Part shown: positions 10,973-22,600 of the stretch, piece by piece
Layout of the letters: each line of letters begins with the position of its first letter
How positions within the stretch are numbered: position 1 is the stretch's first letter
Assembly: GCF_020283565.1 (NCBI RefSeq)
Contig: NC_060059.1
Coordinates: 33,220,838 to 33,284,837 of the forward strand
Reading direction: 5' to 3'
DNA from: Trifolium pratense
Lineage: Eukaryota > Streptophyta > Magnoliopsida > Fabales > Fabaceae
Length of the DNA: 64,000 nucleotides
Position numbers and translations under genes: made by a program
Notes under the pieces: generated by a model
Seen by the model: only the letters and a program-made list of their open reading frames with translations
What the model was told of the DNA's origin: nothing
Databases searched by the model: none

Positions 10973-11120
10973 GGGTCTGGTAATTTGGAGTTAAGTCGGT
11001 AGCTAAGTGAAGTTTGTCAAGGATTGTTCCGGTCAGGATTCGTATTCAATATAGTTCTAATTTGAAATTGATTATGTTTTTTTTGCTTTATGTTGTAATC
11101 AGGTTTTCTATTTTACCGCA

Positions 11121-12239
11121 ATGGGGGGTCGTATGAGTAAGAAGACTCCTGGAACGGCGTCTGATATCAACCTTAATGCTGATATGGTAACTGAACTGAG
11201 GTCATATGAAGCTGCCTGCAAGCTTGACTCAGATTTGCAGTTATTTGACAGTAACCTTCAAGCTCGAACAAATCAGGTTATCAATACTCTTGCAGTTGGA
11301 GTTGAAGTTCGATCTCTTTCGTTTGATTCACTCAAACAAGTCACGGAATGCCTTCTTGAGATGAATCAGGAAGTTGTCAAGGTAATCTTAGACTGTAAGA
11401 AAGATATATGGCAGAGTCAAGAACTGTTTGAGCTTGTTGAAGAGTATTTTGATAATAGCTTGAAGACTCTAGATTTCTGCAATGCTTTAGAGAAGTGCCT
11501 AAAGAGAGCCAAGGATAGTCAATTGCTTATTCACGTGGCTCTTCAAAAGTTTGAAGAGGAAACTGAGTCGGGAGACAATCGCTATGCGAGGACTTTAGAG
11601 GAACTGAGGAATTTTAAGGCTGCCGGTGACCCTTTCACCGAAGAATTCTTCCAAATATATCAATCTGTTTATAATCAGCAAATACTTATGCTTGAGAAGT
11701 TACAACTCAGAAAAGGCAAGCTTGATAAGAAACTGAAACAAATCCGTACTTGGAGGAAAGTCTTGTTTATCATATTTGTAGCCACGGTTGCTTCCGTGTT
11801 GATCTGCTCAGTTGTAGCGGCAGCCGTTGCTTCTCCACATGTTGCGGCAGCTGTAGCTGCTGTTACTGCTATCCCAATCGGCTCAATGGGAAAGTGGATT
11901 GACACCCTGATGAAGAACTATGAAAATGCTTTGAAAGGACATAAGGAAGTAACTATCTCAATGGAAGTTGGATCTTATGTAGCTATAAAGGATTTGGACA
12001 ATATCCGGATTCTAGTTAATCGACTTGAAGTTGAGATCGAGTCTCTAAAAGTGAATGTGGATTTTGCCATTGAGGAAGAAGAAGCAGTGAAGGTCGCGAT
12101 AGAGGAAATTAAGAAGAAGTTGGGAGTTTTTATGAAGAATGTCGAAGATTTAGGAGCACAAGCTGATACATGTAGCCGTGACATTATAAAGGCAAGGACG
12201 GTTGTTCTACAAAGAATCGTTAAACTTCCCCATAAGTGA
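11121..12239 (+). CDS. UPF0496 (DUF677) membrane protein, AT14A-like
   Basis: A single coding exon gives 372 residues. The pattern matches the UPF0496/DUF677 family (Arabidopsis At4g34320/At2g18630 type, related to AT14A), plant proteins linked to plasma membrane-cytoskeleton contacts but without a defined biochemical activity. The N-terminal half (about residues 20-210) is helical and charged with coiled-coil character. A hydrophobic Ala/Val-rich stretch at about 213-252 ([20 protein letters not shown] and onward) is the membrane segment. The C-terminal part (about 270-372) is again coiled-coil-like. The length is normal for the family. The start at 11121 gives MGGRMSKK, a Gly-2 context seen in other members; the Met at residue 5 is an alternative. 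Neighbours are unrelated, and expression probably uses the TATA box near 9981 and the leader intron. Confidence 0.9.
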   Translation: MGGRMSKKTPGTASDINLNADMVTELRSYEAACKLDSDLQLFDSNLQARTNQVINTLAVGVEVRSLSFDSLKQVTECLLEMNQEVVKVILDCKKDIWQSQELFELVEEYFDNSLKTLDFCNALEKCLKRAKDSQLLIHVALQKFEEETESGDNRYARTLEELRNFKAAGDPFTEEFFQIYQSVYNQQILMLEKLQLRKGKLDKKLKQIRTWRKVLFIIFVATVASVLICSVVAAAVASPHVAAAVAAVTAIPIGSMGKWIDTLMKNYENALKGHKEVTISMEVGSYVAIKDLDNIRILVNRLEVEIESLKVNVDFAIEEEEAVKVAIEEIKKKLGVFMKNVEDLGAQADTCSRDIIKARTVVLQRIVKLPHK

Positions 12240-13684
12240 AGACGTGTATTCTGCATTGTCCGCCAGTAATTGTTGTTGTAGAATTAATCTGTTTCTGTTT
12301 CTTGTGAAATTTCATGATTTTCAGTTATCATGGATCCATTCAGACTTGGTTTTTTTTTTTTAGTACAATGATGACTTATATTTATATGGTATGTGTAGGA
12401 AACTAAAACTTTTCATTTTTTCAAGACTCTAGGGTGCTTATGTCTGTGAGTTGTGACTATATTTTGTAATATAACATCTATTTATGTTTAACTTCTTGTT
12501 TGTTGGTAAAACTCTCTCTCGTTTGCCTAGTTCATCGATCTTTCTTAATTTCTCTCCTCCTCTTCTCGATAGTCTTCTTTCCAAATTCTCTACATGTTAC
12601 TGTTTGTCATTACAGTTTCTGGTTGCTCTCCTGATTTTCCATCTTCAACATGTTCTTCCGCCTGATTTGCTCGATAATCTTCTTTCCGTGCTTACTGTTT
12701 ATTTTGTAAATTTCAGGAACAGTGGAAACTTTTGATTCCCTGTGCTGCACACTACAGATATCATCTTCTATTTCGGCAATGCAACTATTTCGAGCTATAG
12801 TCTTTAATCACATATGCACAAGAGTGATGCAATGATTCGTTATTTCAACTCCTTATCCTTCTGAAATATAGTTTTATTTTCTTCTTCAGAACTATATTTT
12901 GTTATGGCATGGTGGTATGATATTAAAATTTCAGTACAAACTACATGAAAATATAGTTCTGGTATAGTCTTGTAATGCAAAAATAATGTCATCAGTATAT
13001 TTAGTTGAGAATAGAAACAATGATAACTGAAAATCATGAAATTAAAAAATAATTCAATATTAAGCCTTACACAATATTTTTAACATTTTTCATAAAAAAA
13101 TTCAATATTAACTATTATGAACAAATTAAAAAAAATTATATTTTTGACGGTTTTGATAAATGATAGTATTTGGTTATTATAATCGTTTTAATAATAGAAA
13201 AAATTATTTCTTTTAAAAAATATTGATTTACCTATAAATTTAATAACCTAATGTACCGGTATATTAGAAATCATCGTATGTACCGTAAAATTTTCCATTA
13301 TTATAACAACATATTTTATATTGGCTTTGTCCACTGACATTGCTTTCATAAGTTAAAATTTGACTATTTTCAATTTTTTTTTTGTGTTCATAGGGTAAGA
13401 CTTCATATACAATCATAAAAATTGTAAATTTTGCTCAATTTTTATTTTTTATTTTTGTAATTCATGCAACTCATATAACTCGCTTGTGTGTGAGTTGTGT
13501 GGACCGAAAAAATCCATAAATTATTCAGAAGCTCGGCAAATTCATTTATGAAAAAAAAAAAGGGAAAATAAAAACAAAATTAAGATTCCACCAAGAATTG
13601 ATTTATTACTTTATTTAATTATTAAAATAATTAAAAAAGCACGATTCTGTCAGAAGATTCACAAGGTGACAAAGCACCGATCGA
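12240..13684. other. 3' UTR and intergenic DNA between the UPF0496 and PYROXD2-like genes
   Basis: The first 250 bases or so are probably 3' UTR. Inverted segments AGAACTATATTTT (about 12887) and AAAATATAGTTCT (about 12949) could mark a small decayed MITE. An 83-codon frame at 12484-12735 is low in complexity and not called. The last 300 bases should hold the promoter of the oxidoreductase gene; no clear TATA box is seen. Confidence 0.45.
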
Positions 13685-16600
13685 ATGATGTGGCGAAGAA
13701 GCTTAACCACTTTCTCCGGCAATGGCGGCGCCACCGCGGCATTGAGGCACAAGAAATGGGACGCGGTCGTCATCGGCGGTGGCCATAACGGCTTGATCTC
13801 CGCCGCATACCTAGCTCGCGCCGGCCTCTCAGTCGCCGTTCTCGAGCGCCGGCACCTCATCGGCGGCGCCGCTGTTACTGAGGAGCTAATCCCTGGCTTC
13901 AAATTCTCTCGCTGTAGCTACCTCCTCAGCCTCCTCCGTCCTCAAATCTTAAGGCAAGTAAGCACTTAATTCTTTCGTTTTCCGCTTCCAAAGTTGTGAA
14001 ATCAAAGTCCTCATTTTGTGTTTTGGTGAATTTGAAAATGATAGAGAGTTAGAGTTGAAACGACATGGTTTGAAGCTGTTGAAACCGATGGCGTCGTCGT
14101 TTACGCCATCGCTTGATGGACGTTACATGCTGTTAGGGCAGAGTGATGGGCAGGATCATTCTGAGATTTCTAAGTTTTCTAAAAGAGATGCTGATGCTTA
14201 TTTCAGGTACTTCGTTTGTAATTCATTTTTCTTATTAATTTGATTGATATTTCACTAATTTAGTATATGAAACTGTAAATTTGAAGTTAACGAAATTTAT
14301 AATCATCGATCACATTATCGGATTAGTTCTTTGGAGCCGGTCAATTTAGTCCCGAGTAAACCATCAGATTTGTCTATGACTTTGTAGTGCACTCTCAAAT
14401 ATGTCTTGAGATTATATGAATATTTCAATAAAGTCTCTCATTCTGTCTTTATTAATCCTGTGATGGTAATGCTAGGATCAAATTGATAGTAAGCGGTTTA
14501 AATATAAGAATTTTGGTGGTTTACTTAAGACTAAATTGACAATTTTCATGGATCCAGAGTAAAGTTAAGAATTTTGGTGGTTTACTAGAATCAATGTAAT
14601 GGACCAATTTCAATTTCATGGATCATTCTAGAATTTTATGCTTTTCAAGAGCACATTCAATGACTCTACAATTCAGAGACTAAATTTGGTGAATGGTGAT
14701 TTAATCTTTATTCAGACATTTAAATTAGTGACTTACTCTTGGAAAATGCTAATGAGTGCCCTTAGGGCATTGTTTAAAGAAACAAATATAGAAATATTGT
14801 GTTGAAAAATGGTGTATTCAACTTTACTCTTTATTCTGAAAGTGCTAACTGCTAGTACTTTGGAAGTTGATACCAATGTCTATAATGTTGAGTTTTTAAA
14901 CTGATAATGGTTACCAGTTTGTAAAAGGGAGTCTCAAATGATTTTTTTAATAACATTTTTGTTGCTGATTGTTTTGGTTGGAAGAGAGAAAATAAATGGA
15001 ATATAAAGTCTTGTACTTTTAAAATTTTAAGAGAAATGGACCAGATTGAGATTTTGTTGTCAATGTCTTATTTCGTTAACTTGTGAAATGTGCATTTGAT
15101 TAGACTGCCTTCTCTCAGCTACCGAGTCTTTATGAGATTAAAAATGGATTTATTGCTTTAGGCATGCCTCTCCGTTTCTAGTTTTCAAAATCTATTATTA
15201 TTATTATAACCAAAGAGTTATACTAGTGTTTCGGTTTGAAATAGTTCAATTGTTGTAATTAACATGAAAACGTTTGTTTTTCTGTGTTTGTAATTGTAGA
15301 TATGAAGCTCATCTCCAAAAGTTCAGTAAGGTCCTGGATTTTGTTTTGGATTCACCTACCCCTGAAATTCTGCATGAGGGTGCTTCTACAGTTGACTTGC
15401 TGAGGCATAAATTGCAAAGATCTAAGTTTTGGGCTCAATGTCTGGGGCATACTCTATCCTTAGGGCAAAAGGGCATGGTGTAAGAATATATCTCTGCATA
15501 TCAGATTTTGAAGTTCTACAAGCTTCAACTCCATCTTCTGAACGACGGATATTGTCATAAATATCTAATTTTTATGAAAATGCTTGTCCAGGGACTTGAT
15601 GGAATTATTATTGTCTCCAACCTCAAAGGTCCTGGATAAATGGTTTGAGGTCGTTAACTGCTTAATTATTTCACATTAAATTTTGCATACATTTTCAATT
15701 TGGCAATTATGTTATGTTTGATTGATTATTGCAGTTAATAACTTAATTCAAGCAAGATGACCCTGGATGATTTTTCTGCACGTTTTTTTATTACTGATAT
15801 CAATATGTTTGTGTGTATTGCATTAATTTCTGTTGGAAAATATTTAGTTTCCTAGTTTGTTATTTCTAGGAGATTCTAAGCTTATCTATTATTTCCTTTT
15901 ATGTTTGTACTCTTCCTATTTAAACCAGCCTTGAGCTGAGGAATAACACATAACAGTATTCACTTATTATTTTCTACATGGTATCGAGAGCTTCCGATTT
16001 TGGGGGTCTCGCTTCCGCAAAACCCTAGCCGCCGTCGTGTTTACAATCTGACCACGACAACTGATTTTGTGTGCGGTACTGTTCACCCGTGGTACTGTTC
16101 ATTCGCTGGTACTGTTCACGGTGGTACTGTTCACGTGTACTGTTCACCGGTGTTAATTTTTCTTTGCTGCTTCCGGTACTACTTGGCTAAGATTATTAAT
16201 TATGACGTTTTTTTATTCTCGACGACGATCATCCACTTTCAAATACCGTCGTGAATGCAAATATTGTCATCGTTTGGGACATACTATTTTTCAATGTTGG
16301 AAATTACATGGTCTTCTGCGACCTTCAAATCAGAAGAATAAAGGTGGAGGTGAGGGTCATACATTCCAAGCCAGTAATTCTGATCAAGAGCATCAGTCTT
16401 CTTCAATTCAGCTTTCATTCACGATAGAACAACTAGACAGACTGTACAAAATTCTTGAATCTAACACTCTTTCTGGCTCTGTTGCCCCCAAAGGTACTTC
16501 TGCCCTTTTTAGTGTCAGTCCCAGTCGTGCTTGGATAGTAGATTCGGGTGCAAGTGATCACATGACAGGTGATTCTACTCTGTTTTCTTCTTATAGTCCA

Positions 16601-19600
16601 TGTGCAGGTAACCATAAAATAAAAATTGCGGATGGATCCTTTTCAGCCATTGCGGGTAAAGGTTCGGTTGTGTTGTCTCCAAGTCTAACCCTTAAAGATG
16701 TTCTTCATGTTCCAAATCTATCTTGTAGTCTCATGTCTGTCAGTAAATTAGCCCAAGATAGAAATTGTCAAACTAATTTTTTCCGTACTCATTGTGTTTT
16801 TCAGGATTTGAACTCGGGGAAGATGATTGGTAGTGCTAAGGAGAGTGGAGGACTCTACTACTTCGACATTGAACCTGAATCACAACTACCTTCCAAACCA
16901 ATAAGTTCATGCTTTGAATCTTTTTTAGTTCTGAATAATAATAATGATGATGTTATGTTATGGCATTCACGATTAGGTCATCCTAGTTTTCCTTATTTAA
17001 AACACTTATTTCCTGAGTTATTTCGTAATAAGGATTTGTCTTTGTTTAAATGTGAAGCATGTGAATTTGCAAAACATCATCGTTCTCATTTTCCATTACA
17101 GCCCTACAAACCATCAAAACCTTTTTCTGTTATTCACAGTGATGTTTGGGGCCCTAACCGAACGAGTACACTTTCTCATAAAAAATGGTTTATCACATTT
17201 ATAGATGATCACTCAAGAGTTTGTTGGGTGTACTTGTTAAAGGGGAAATCTGACGTTTGTCAGGCCGTAAAAGATTTTGTTAAAATGGTGCAAAATCAAT
17301 TTCAAACAAATATTCAAGTATTTAGAAGTGATAACGGCAAAGAATATTTTAACACAATGTTGAGTGATTTTTTTCGTGAAAATGGAATTGTGCATCAAAG
17401 TTCATGTCCTAACACTCCCCAACAAAATGGAGTTGCGGAAAGGAAAAATAGGCACTTGTTGGAGGTGGCTAGAGCTTTACTTTTCGCAAGTAAAGTACCA
17501 AATTATTTGTGGGGTGAAGCAGTTTTAACTGCTGCATACTTAATTAACAGAGTGCCCTCCAAAGTTCTTAATTTTCAAACTCCAATTCATATTTTCAAAG
17601 AATGTTTTCCTAATGATCGTGTTTCAAACGATTTGACCTTAAAAATCTTTGGTTGCACTGCATTTGTTCATGAACATAAGAATATTAGCAAACTTGAACC
17701 GCGTGCTATAAAATGTGTTTTTGTTGGGTATTCTCCAACCCAGAAGGGATATAAATGTTTTGATCCAAAAAATCAGAAAATGTTTGTCACCATGGATGTT
17801 ACATTCTTTGAAAACAAACCTTTTTTTGACACGCATCTTCAGGGGGGAAATTTAAATGAAGATTCGTCTCAAACTGAGGACATGAGTTTTTTTTAACTCG
17901 TTTCAAACTGAGGACATGAGTTTTTTTAATAATTTATCTTTGCCGATATCACAAAGTTCTAAGACTTATACTTCTGCACCAACGAAAAATGGTCATGATT
18001 CTTTATCTAATCATACTCCTGTTATGAGTAGTGAGCTTGGTGAATCCGAGCCTACATTTTCTCATGAAGAAAACAATGAGAATCTTGAAAACAATGATAA
18101 TGATGATCTAATTGAAATGCCACAAAATAATGAGTCATATAAAGATAATAGGTTTGAAGCAGGAAACAAGACTTGGAAAGGAAAGGTTTTTGTGAGAAAG
18201 AATCACAACGAAAGTGATGAGTCCACATCTCAACACTGTCATGAATCTGAACCGGGGGATGATCAACTTCCTAAAAAAAGAAAAGGTAAGTCTATCTCTG
18301 TTTCTGAGAGTCGTATTTTGTATCCCGATATCGATGATCCTGTGGCTGTTAGAAAACCTGTTAGATCTTGCACTAAATACCCATTGTCCAATTTTATATC
18401 ATATTCAAATTTGTCTTCGTCTTTTTCTGCCTTTACCTCAAAATTGTCTAGTGTAGAGATTCCAAAAAATGTACAGGTTGCTCTAGAAGTTCCAAAGTGG
18501 AGGGAAGCTGTACTTGAGGAGATGAAAGCTCTTGAAAAGAACAAAACCTGGAGTGTTATGACACTACCGGATGGCAAGAAGACGGTTGGATGCAAATGGG
18601 TTTTTACTGTGAAGTATAATTCATATGGGTCAATCGAAAGGTACAAGGCTCGATTGGTGGCTAAGGGTTTTACTCAAACTTATGGTATAGACTACTCAGA
18701 GACTTTTGCTCCTGTTGCAAAATTGAACACTGTCAGAATTCTCTTGTCTCTTGCTGCTAACTTAGATTGGCCCCTACATCAGTTGGATGTTAAGAATGCT
18801 TTTCTCAATGGTGATTTAGAAGAAGAAGTATATATGGACATTCCTCCTGGCTTTGAAGACAAATTTGGATCAAATGTATGCAAACTAAATAAGTCTTTGT
18901 ATGGATTAAAGCAGTCTCCTAGAGCTTGGTTTGAAAAGTTCACTTATTCCATGAAGAAACAAGGGTACATTCAAGGACAAGCTGACCACACCTTGTTCAC
19001 AAAGTTCTCCCAAGATGGAAAAATTGCTGTCCTAATTGTTTATGTTGATGATATCGTCCTTACTGGAGATGATATAGTTGAAATGGCAAGAGTAAAAGAG
19101 AAATTAGCATTAGACTTTGAAATCAAGGACTTGGGATCCATGAGATATTTTCTTGGTATGGAGGTTGCTCGATCAAAAGATGGTATTGTAGTTTCGCAGC
19201 AAAAATACATTCTAGATTTATTGAAAGAAACAGGAATGAGTGGATGTCGACCAGCAGATACTCCCATGGATCCTAATGCAAAACTTTGGGAAGAAGGTAG
19301 TGTTCCTGTTGATACTGGAAGGTACCAGAGATTGGTTGGGAAACTGATTTATTTGTCACACACTAGACCTGACATTGCTTTCTCGGTTAGTGTAGTAAGT
19401 CAGTTTATGCATTCTCCTTTTGAGGAACATCTTGAGGCAGTCTATAGGATACTGCGATATTTGAAAGCAAATCCTGGAAAGGGATTATTTTTTAAGAAGA
19501 CTAATGAAAGAAATGTGTCTATCTTTACCGATGCTGATTGGGCAGGTTCAGTTACTAATAGAAGATCAACCTCCGGATATTGTACCTATGTTTGGGGTAA

Positions 19601-22600
19601 TCTTGTGACATGGAGGAGCAAGAAACAAGGAGTTGTAGCAAGAAGTAGTGCAGAAGCTGAGTTTAGAGCTATGGCTCAAGGTATTTGTGAAGGATTATGG
19701 ATCCACAGAGTCCTAGAAGAGCTTAAGATGAAAATTGAGCTTCCATTGAAATTATACTCTGACAGTAAAGCCGCTATTAGCATAGCTCATAACCCAGTTC
19801 AACATGACAGAACCAAGCATATTGAGATCGATCGACATTTCATAAAAGAGAAGTTAGATGCCGGAATCATATGTCTACCTTTTGTAACTTCGAGTCAGCA
19901 AACTGCAGATATCTTGACCAAAAGCTTAGCAAGACCCACCTTTGAGCATTTGATCGGCAAGTTGGGCATGATAGATATCTATGCACCAACTTGAGGGGGG
20001 GTGTTGGAAAATATTTAGTTTCCTAGTTTGTTATTTCTAGGAGATTCTAAGCTTATCTATTATTTCCTTTTATGTTTGTACTCTTCCTATTTAAACCAGC
20101 CTTGAGCTGAGGAATAACACATAACAGTATTCACTTATTATTTTCTACAATTTCTTTGTGTGGCTTGGTAGTATTCAATTTAAAAGATTTGTATTCAATA
20201 ATTTATTATTTTTCATAATAGGTACTGACTTATGAATAAATGCTAAGCATTTTTCACTTGAACAAAGAATATGGCCTTTAATCTTCCTAATATTTATCGA
20301 TAATCTGGGATGCAGTCAAATTTGTTGAAGGGAACACTTGCAGGAGATGCTATCATTGGGAGTATGGTAAGAGTTTTCTGTTTTACTTAGTTTTTTGCAG
20401 GGGCTTAGTATAATTTAGTTAGATATGTTTTGAAATAATGCATGCTTATTCTTAAACAATATGCTTTCTCCTTTATTCGTTTAGATCCTCAATACAAATT
20501 GCTACGATATAGTAAATTTGTATCTTCCTTTATTCTTTTGATTGGCACTTTTTTGTTTTGGTATTGGTAGTTATCAGCCTGTGCTGCCAATCTTTTTCAC
20601 CCTATTCCTACTCTTTTTTAACAGATGAACATCAACACACCTGGAAGTGGATATGTTCTGCTACACCACGTGATGGGTGAAACTGATGGTGATCGTAATA
20701 TTTGGTCGTGAGTATATCTACTCTGTTTTGATTAATTAATTTTGTGTTGAAATATTGTTATTCCCAATTCACGGGTTGCAAGTGAGGCAAGCGAATTATG
20801 CGACTTGCCGCAAAACTGCCTTCTTAGTTTGCTAGTTGTGGTTACATTTCCACTAACCTGACATTGAATTTCTACCACCAAAATATGTATTATCAATATG
20901 AACAGGTACGTAAACAAATGTGCCTAAAACAAGAAATATCAATATCAACATTGGTAGATATCGTCCATGTCATTGTAGGCCGACAATTTAGAAATATTAA
21001 TTATGTGGCAGAGAAGCATTACCTAATAATACTCTATTAGTTATTTATAATAAATATATTCTTGAATAATATCGTTATATTATTCAATGATATCTCCTTA
21101 GAAATAAATATATTTTATTAGAAATAAATAATATCTTTCTTAAGTAGTAGTGTATTAGAATAGTAGAAGATATTATTCTAATACACTACTAATAAGAAAG
21201 GGTGTTTAATTTTATTTTCTTAGTAGTATTTAAGGACATGATTTAAGGTTTGAGAGGAAAAGGAATGATAATAGTTTTACTGTTAGGGCCAGGGTAGGAT
21301 TCCTCTCTGAGTGTGTCGGAGCTTTGCTCTGGGAGTAGTGAGAGTAACCCTCTACTACTATTTACCTTTTATTATTAATATAACACCCTATTACTATAAT
21401 TCCATCTGTTTTATTCCATTCTTGGAATTGTTTTCTACTGTTTGCAGTTGTAGGACTCATTGGTTTCTACCAAACATCAACATCAAGCTTATAGTAAACA
21501 TGTATGTAGTGAACATTGGTTCTAAATATATTAGTGCGAAATTGGTACAGTCAGTATGATGCATTTTCTTCCTTAGCCCATTAGTGAAGAATTTTGATCA
21601 CTAAATAATAAATATGGATCATATTTGTAAAATTCTTATTAGATATTTCAGTTTCTGTCATTGTTTCTCTTAAGACCTGATAGTGTAGAAAGTGTGTTGT
21701 TTTGTTCAACAAGGCAACTAATATCTTAATTATCCCTTCCATCGGCAGTGAACAATGTATTTGCATTTTTGATTGCTAATAGGTTAGTCTCGGTTAAATA
21801 TTAAGAAATCATTTATTAATTCCAATTCATCCATATGTAGGCATGTAGAGGGTGGTATGGGTGCAGTATCCTTAGCTATATGTAAAGCTGCTAAGGAAGC
21901 TGGGGTTCATATTGAAACAGATACAGAGGTTTGTTTCTCGTGAGCCCTCTCCTTCTTTGCAGGGAGTTGCCAAATTTCTCAGATATTGAACTATAATTTT
22001 GGTTTCTTATTTAGTTTTTCTACATAGAGTGCATTTAACAAGTTTTTGTTTAATTTCATTAAAAAGTATTAGTCAGAATAGCTTCAATAAAGAAAAAAAC
22101 TAAGCTAATTTTTCTCTCCAGTATTTTAATTGTTATGCCATCTTCATTCCAGTCTCTCATTGTTCACAACTGAACTAGGTTTTAAAGGTGATGGTGGAAG
22201 ACTCTGGCAGGGCAAATGGAGTGGGTTGTCTTGCTTCCTGATTTGACTTGTAAGATACCAAACAATTTATTATAAGATTCCATCGTTGATTATAGTTCAC
22301 TGGTGATTTTGTAGGTATTGCTGGCTGATGGGACTGAAGTGCACTCTTCAGTTGTTTTGTCTAATGCAACTCCTTATAAGACCTTTATGGTAAGCACTTT
22401 GAAATTTCTTGTCATTGTTGGCAAGAATTTATAATACTTGCTAATAGTCGAATATTAAGTACTGGAAAATGGGTAAATACTGGATTTGTCAGTTTGTCCA
22501 CTCTCTCAGTTATATTACCGTGACTATATGGCAGGAATTGGTACCTCAAGAGTTTCTTCCTGTTGAATTTCTTTGTGCAATTAAGCATTCTGACTACAGC

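Larger units (their letters stand above)
10142..11102 (+). other. 5'-UTR intron of the UPF0496 gene
   Basis: The leader ends CTCAAAG|GTATCAAC and resumes at AATCAG|GTTTTC, 18 bases upstream of the start codon. Most of the intron is a hAT-like MITE (10440-10972) that itself contains a very short SINE (10705-10799). Splice sites fit the consensus but are not verified. Confidence 0.6.
15826..20154 (+). mobile_element. Ty1/copia LTR retrotransposon in intron 4
   Basis: The element runs 15831-20149 (4,319 bases) in the same orientation as the host gene. Its 148-base LTRs (15831-15978 and 20002-20149) are identical by eye, and the 5-bp TSD ATTTC flanks it (15826-15830 and 20150-20154). A primer-binding site (TGGTATCGAGAGC, 15979) and a polypurine tract (GAGGGGGGG, about 19993) are in place. 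Domain order is zinc knuckle, protease, integrase, reverse transcriptase, RNase H, which defines copia. Most of gag is missing and the coding sequence is broken once, so it is probably not autonomous. Identical LTRs mean a recent insertion. Confidence 0.95.

Noticed and set aside
12484..12735. 83-codon frame after the UPF0496 gene
   Set aside because: T-rich 3' flank; no conserved features; contains a local repeat (TCGATA.TCTTCTTTCC).
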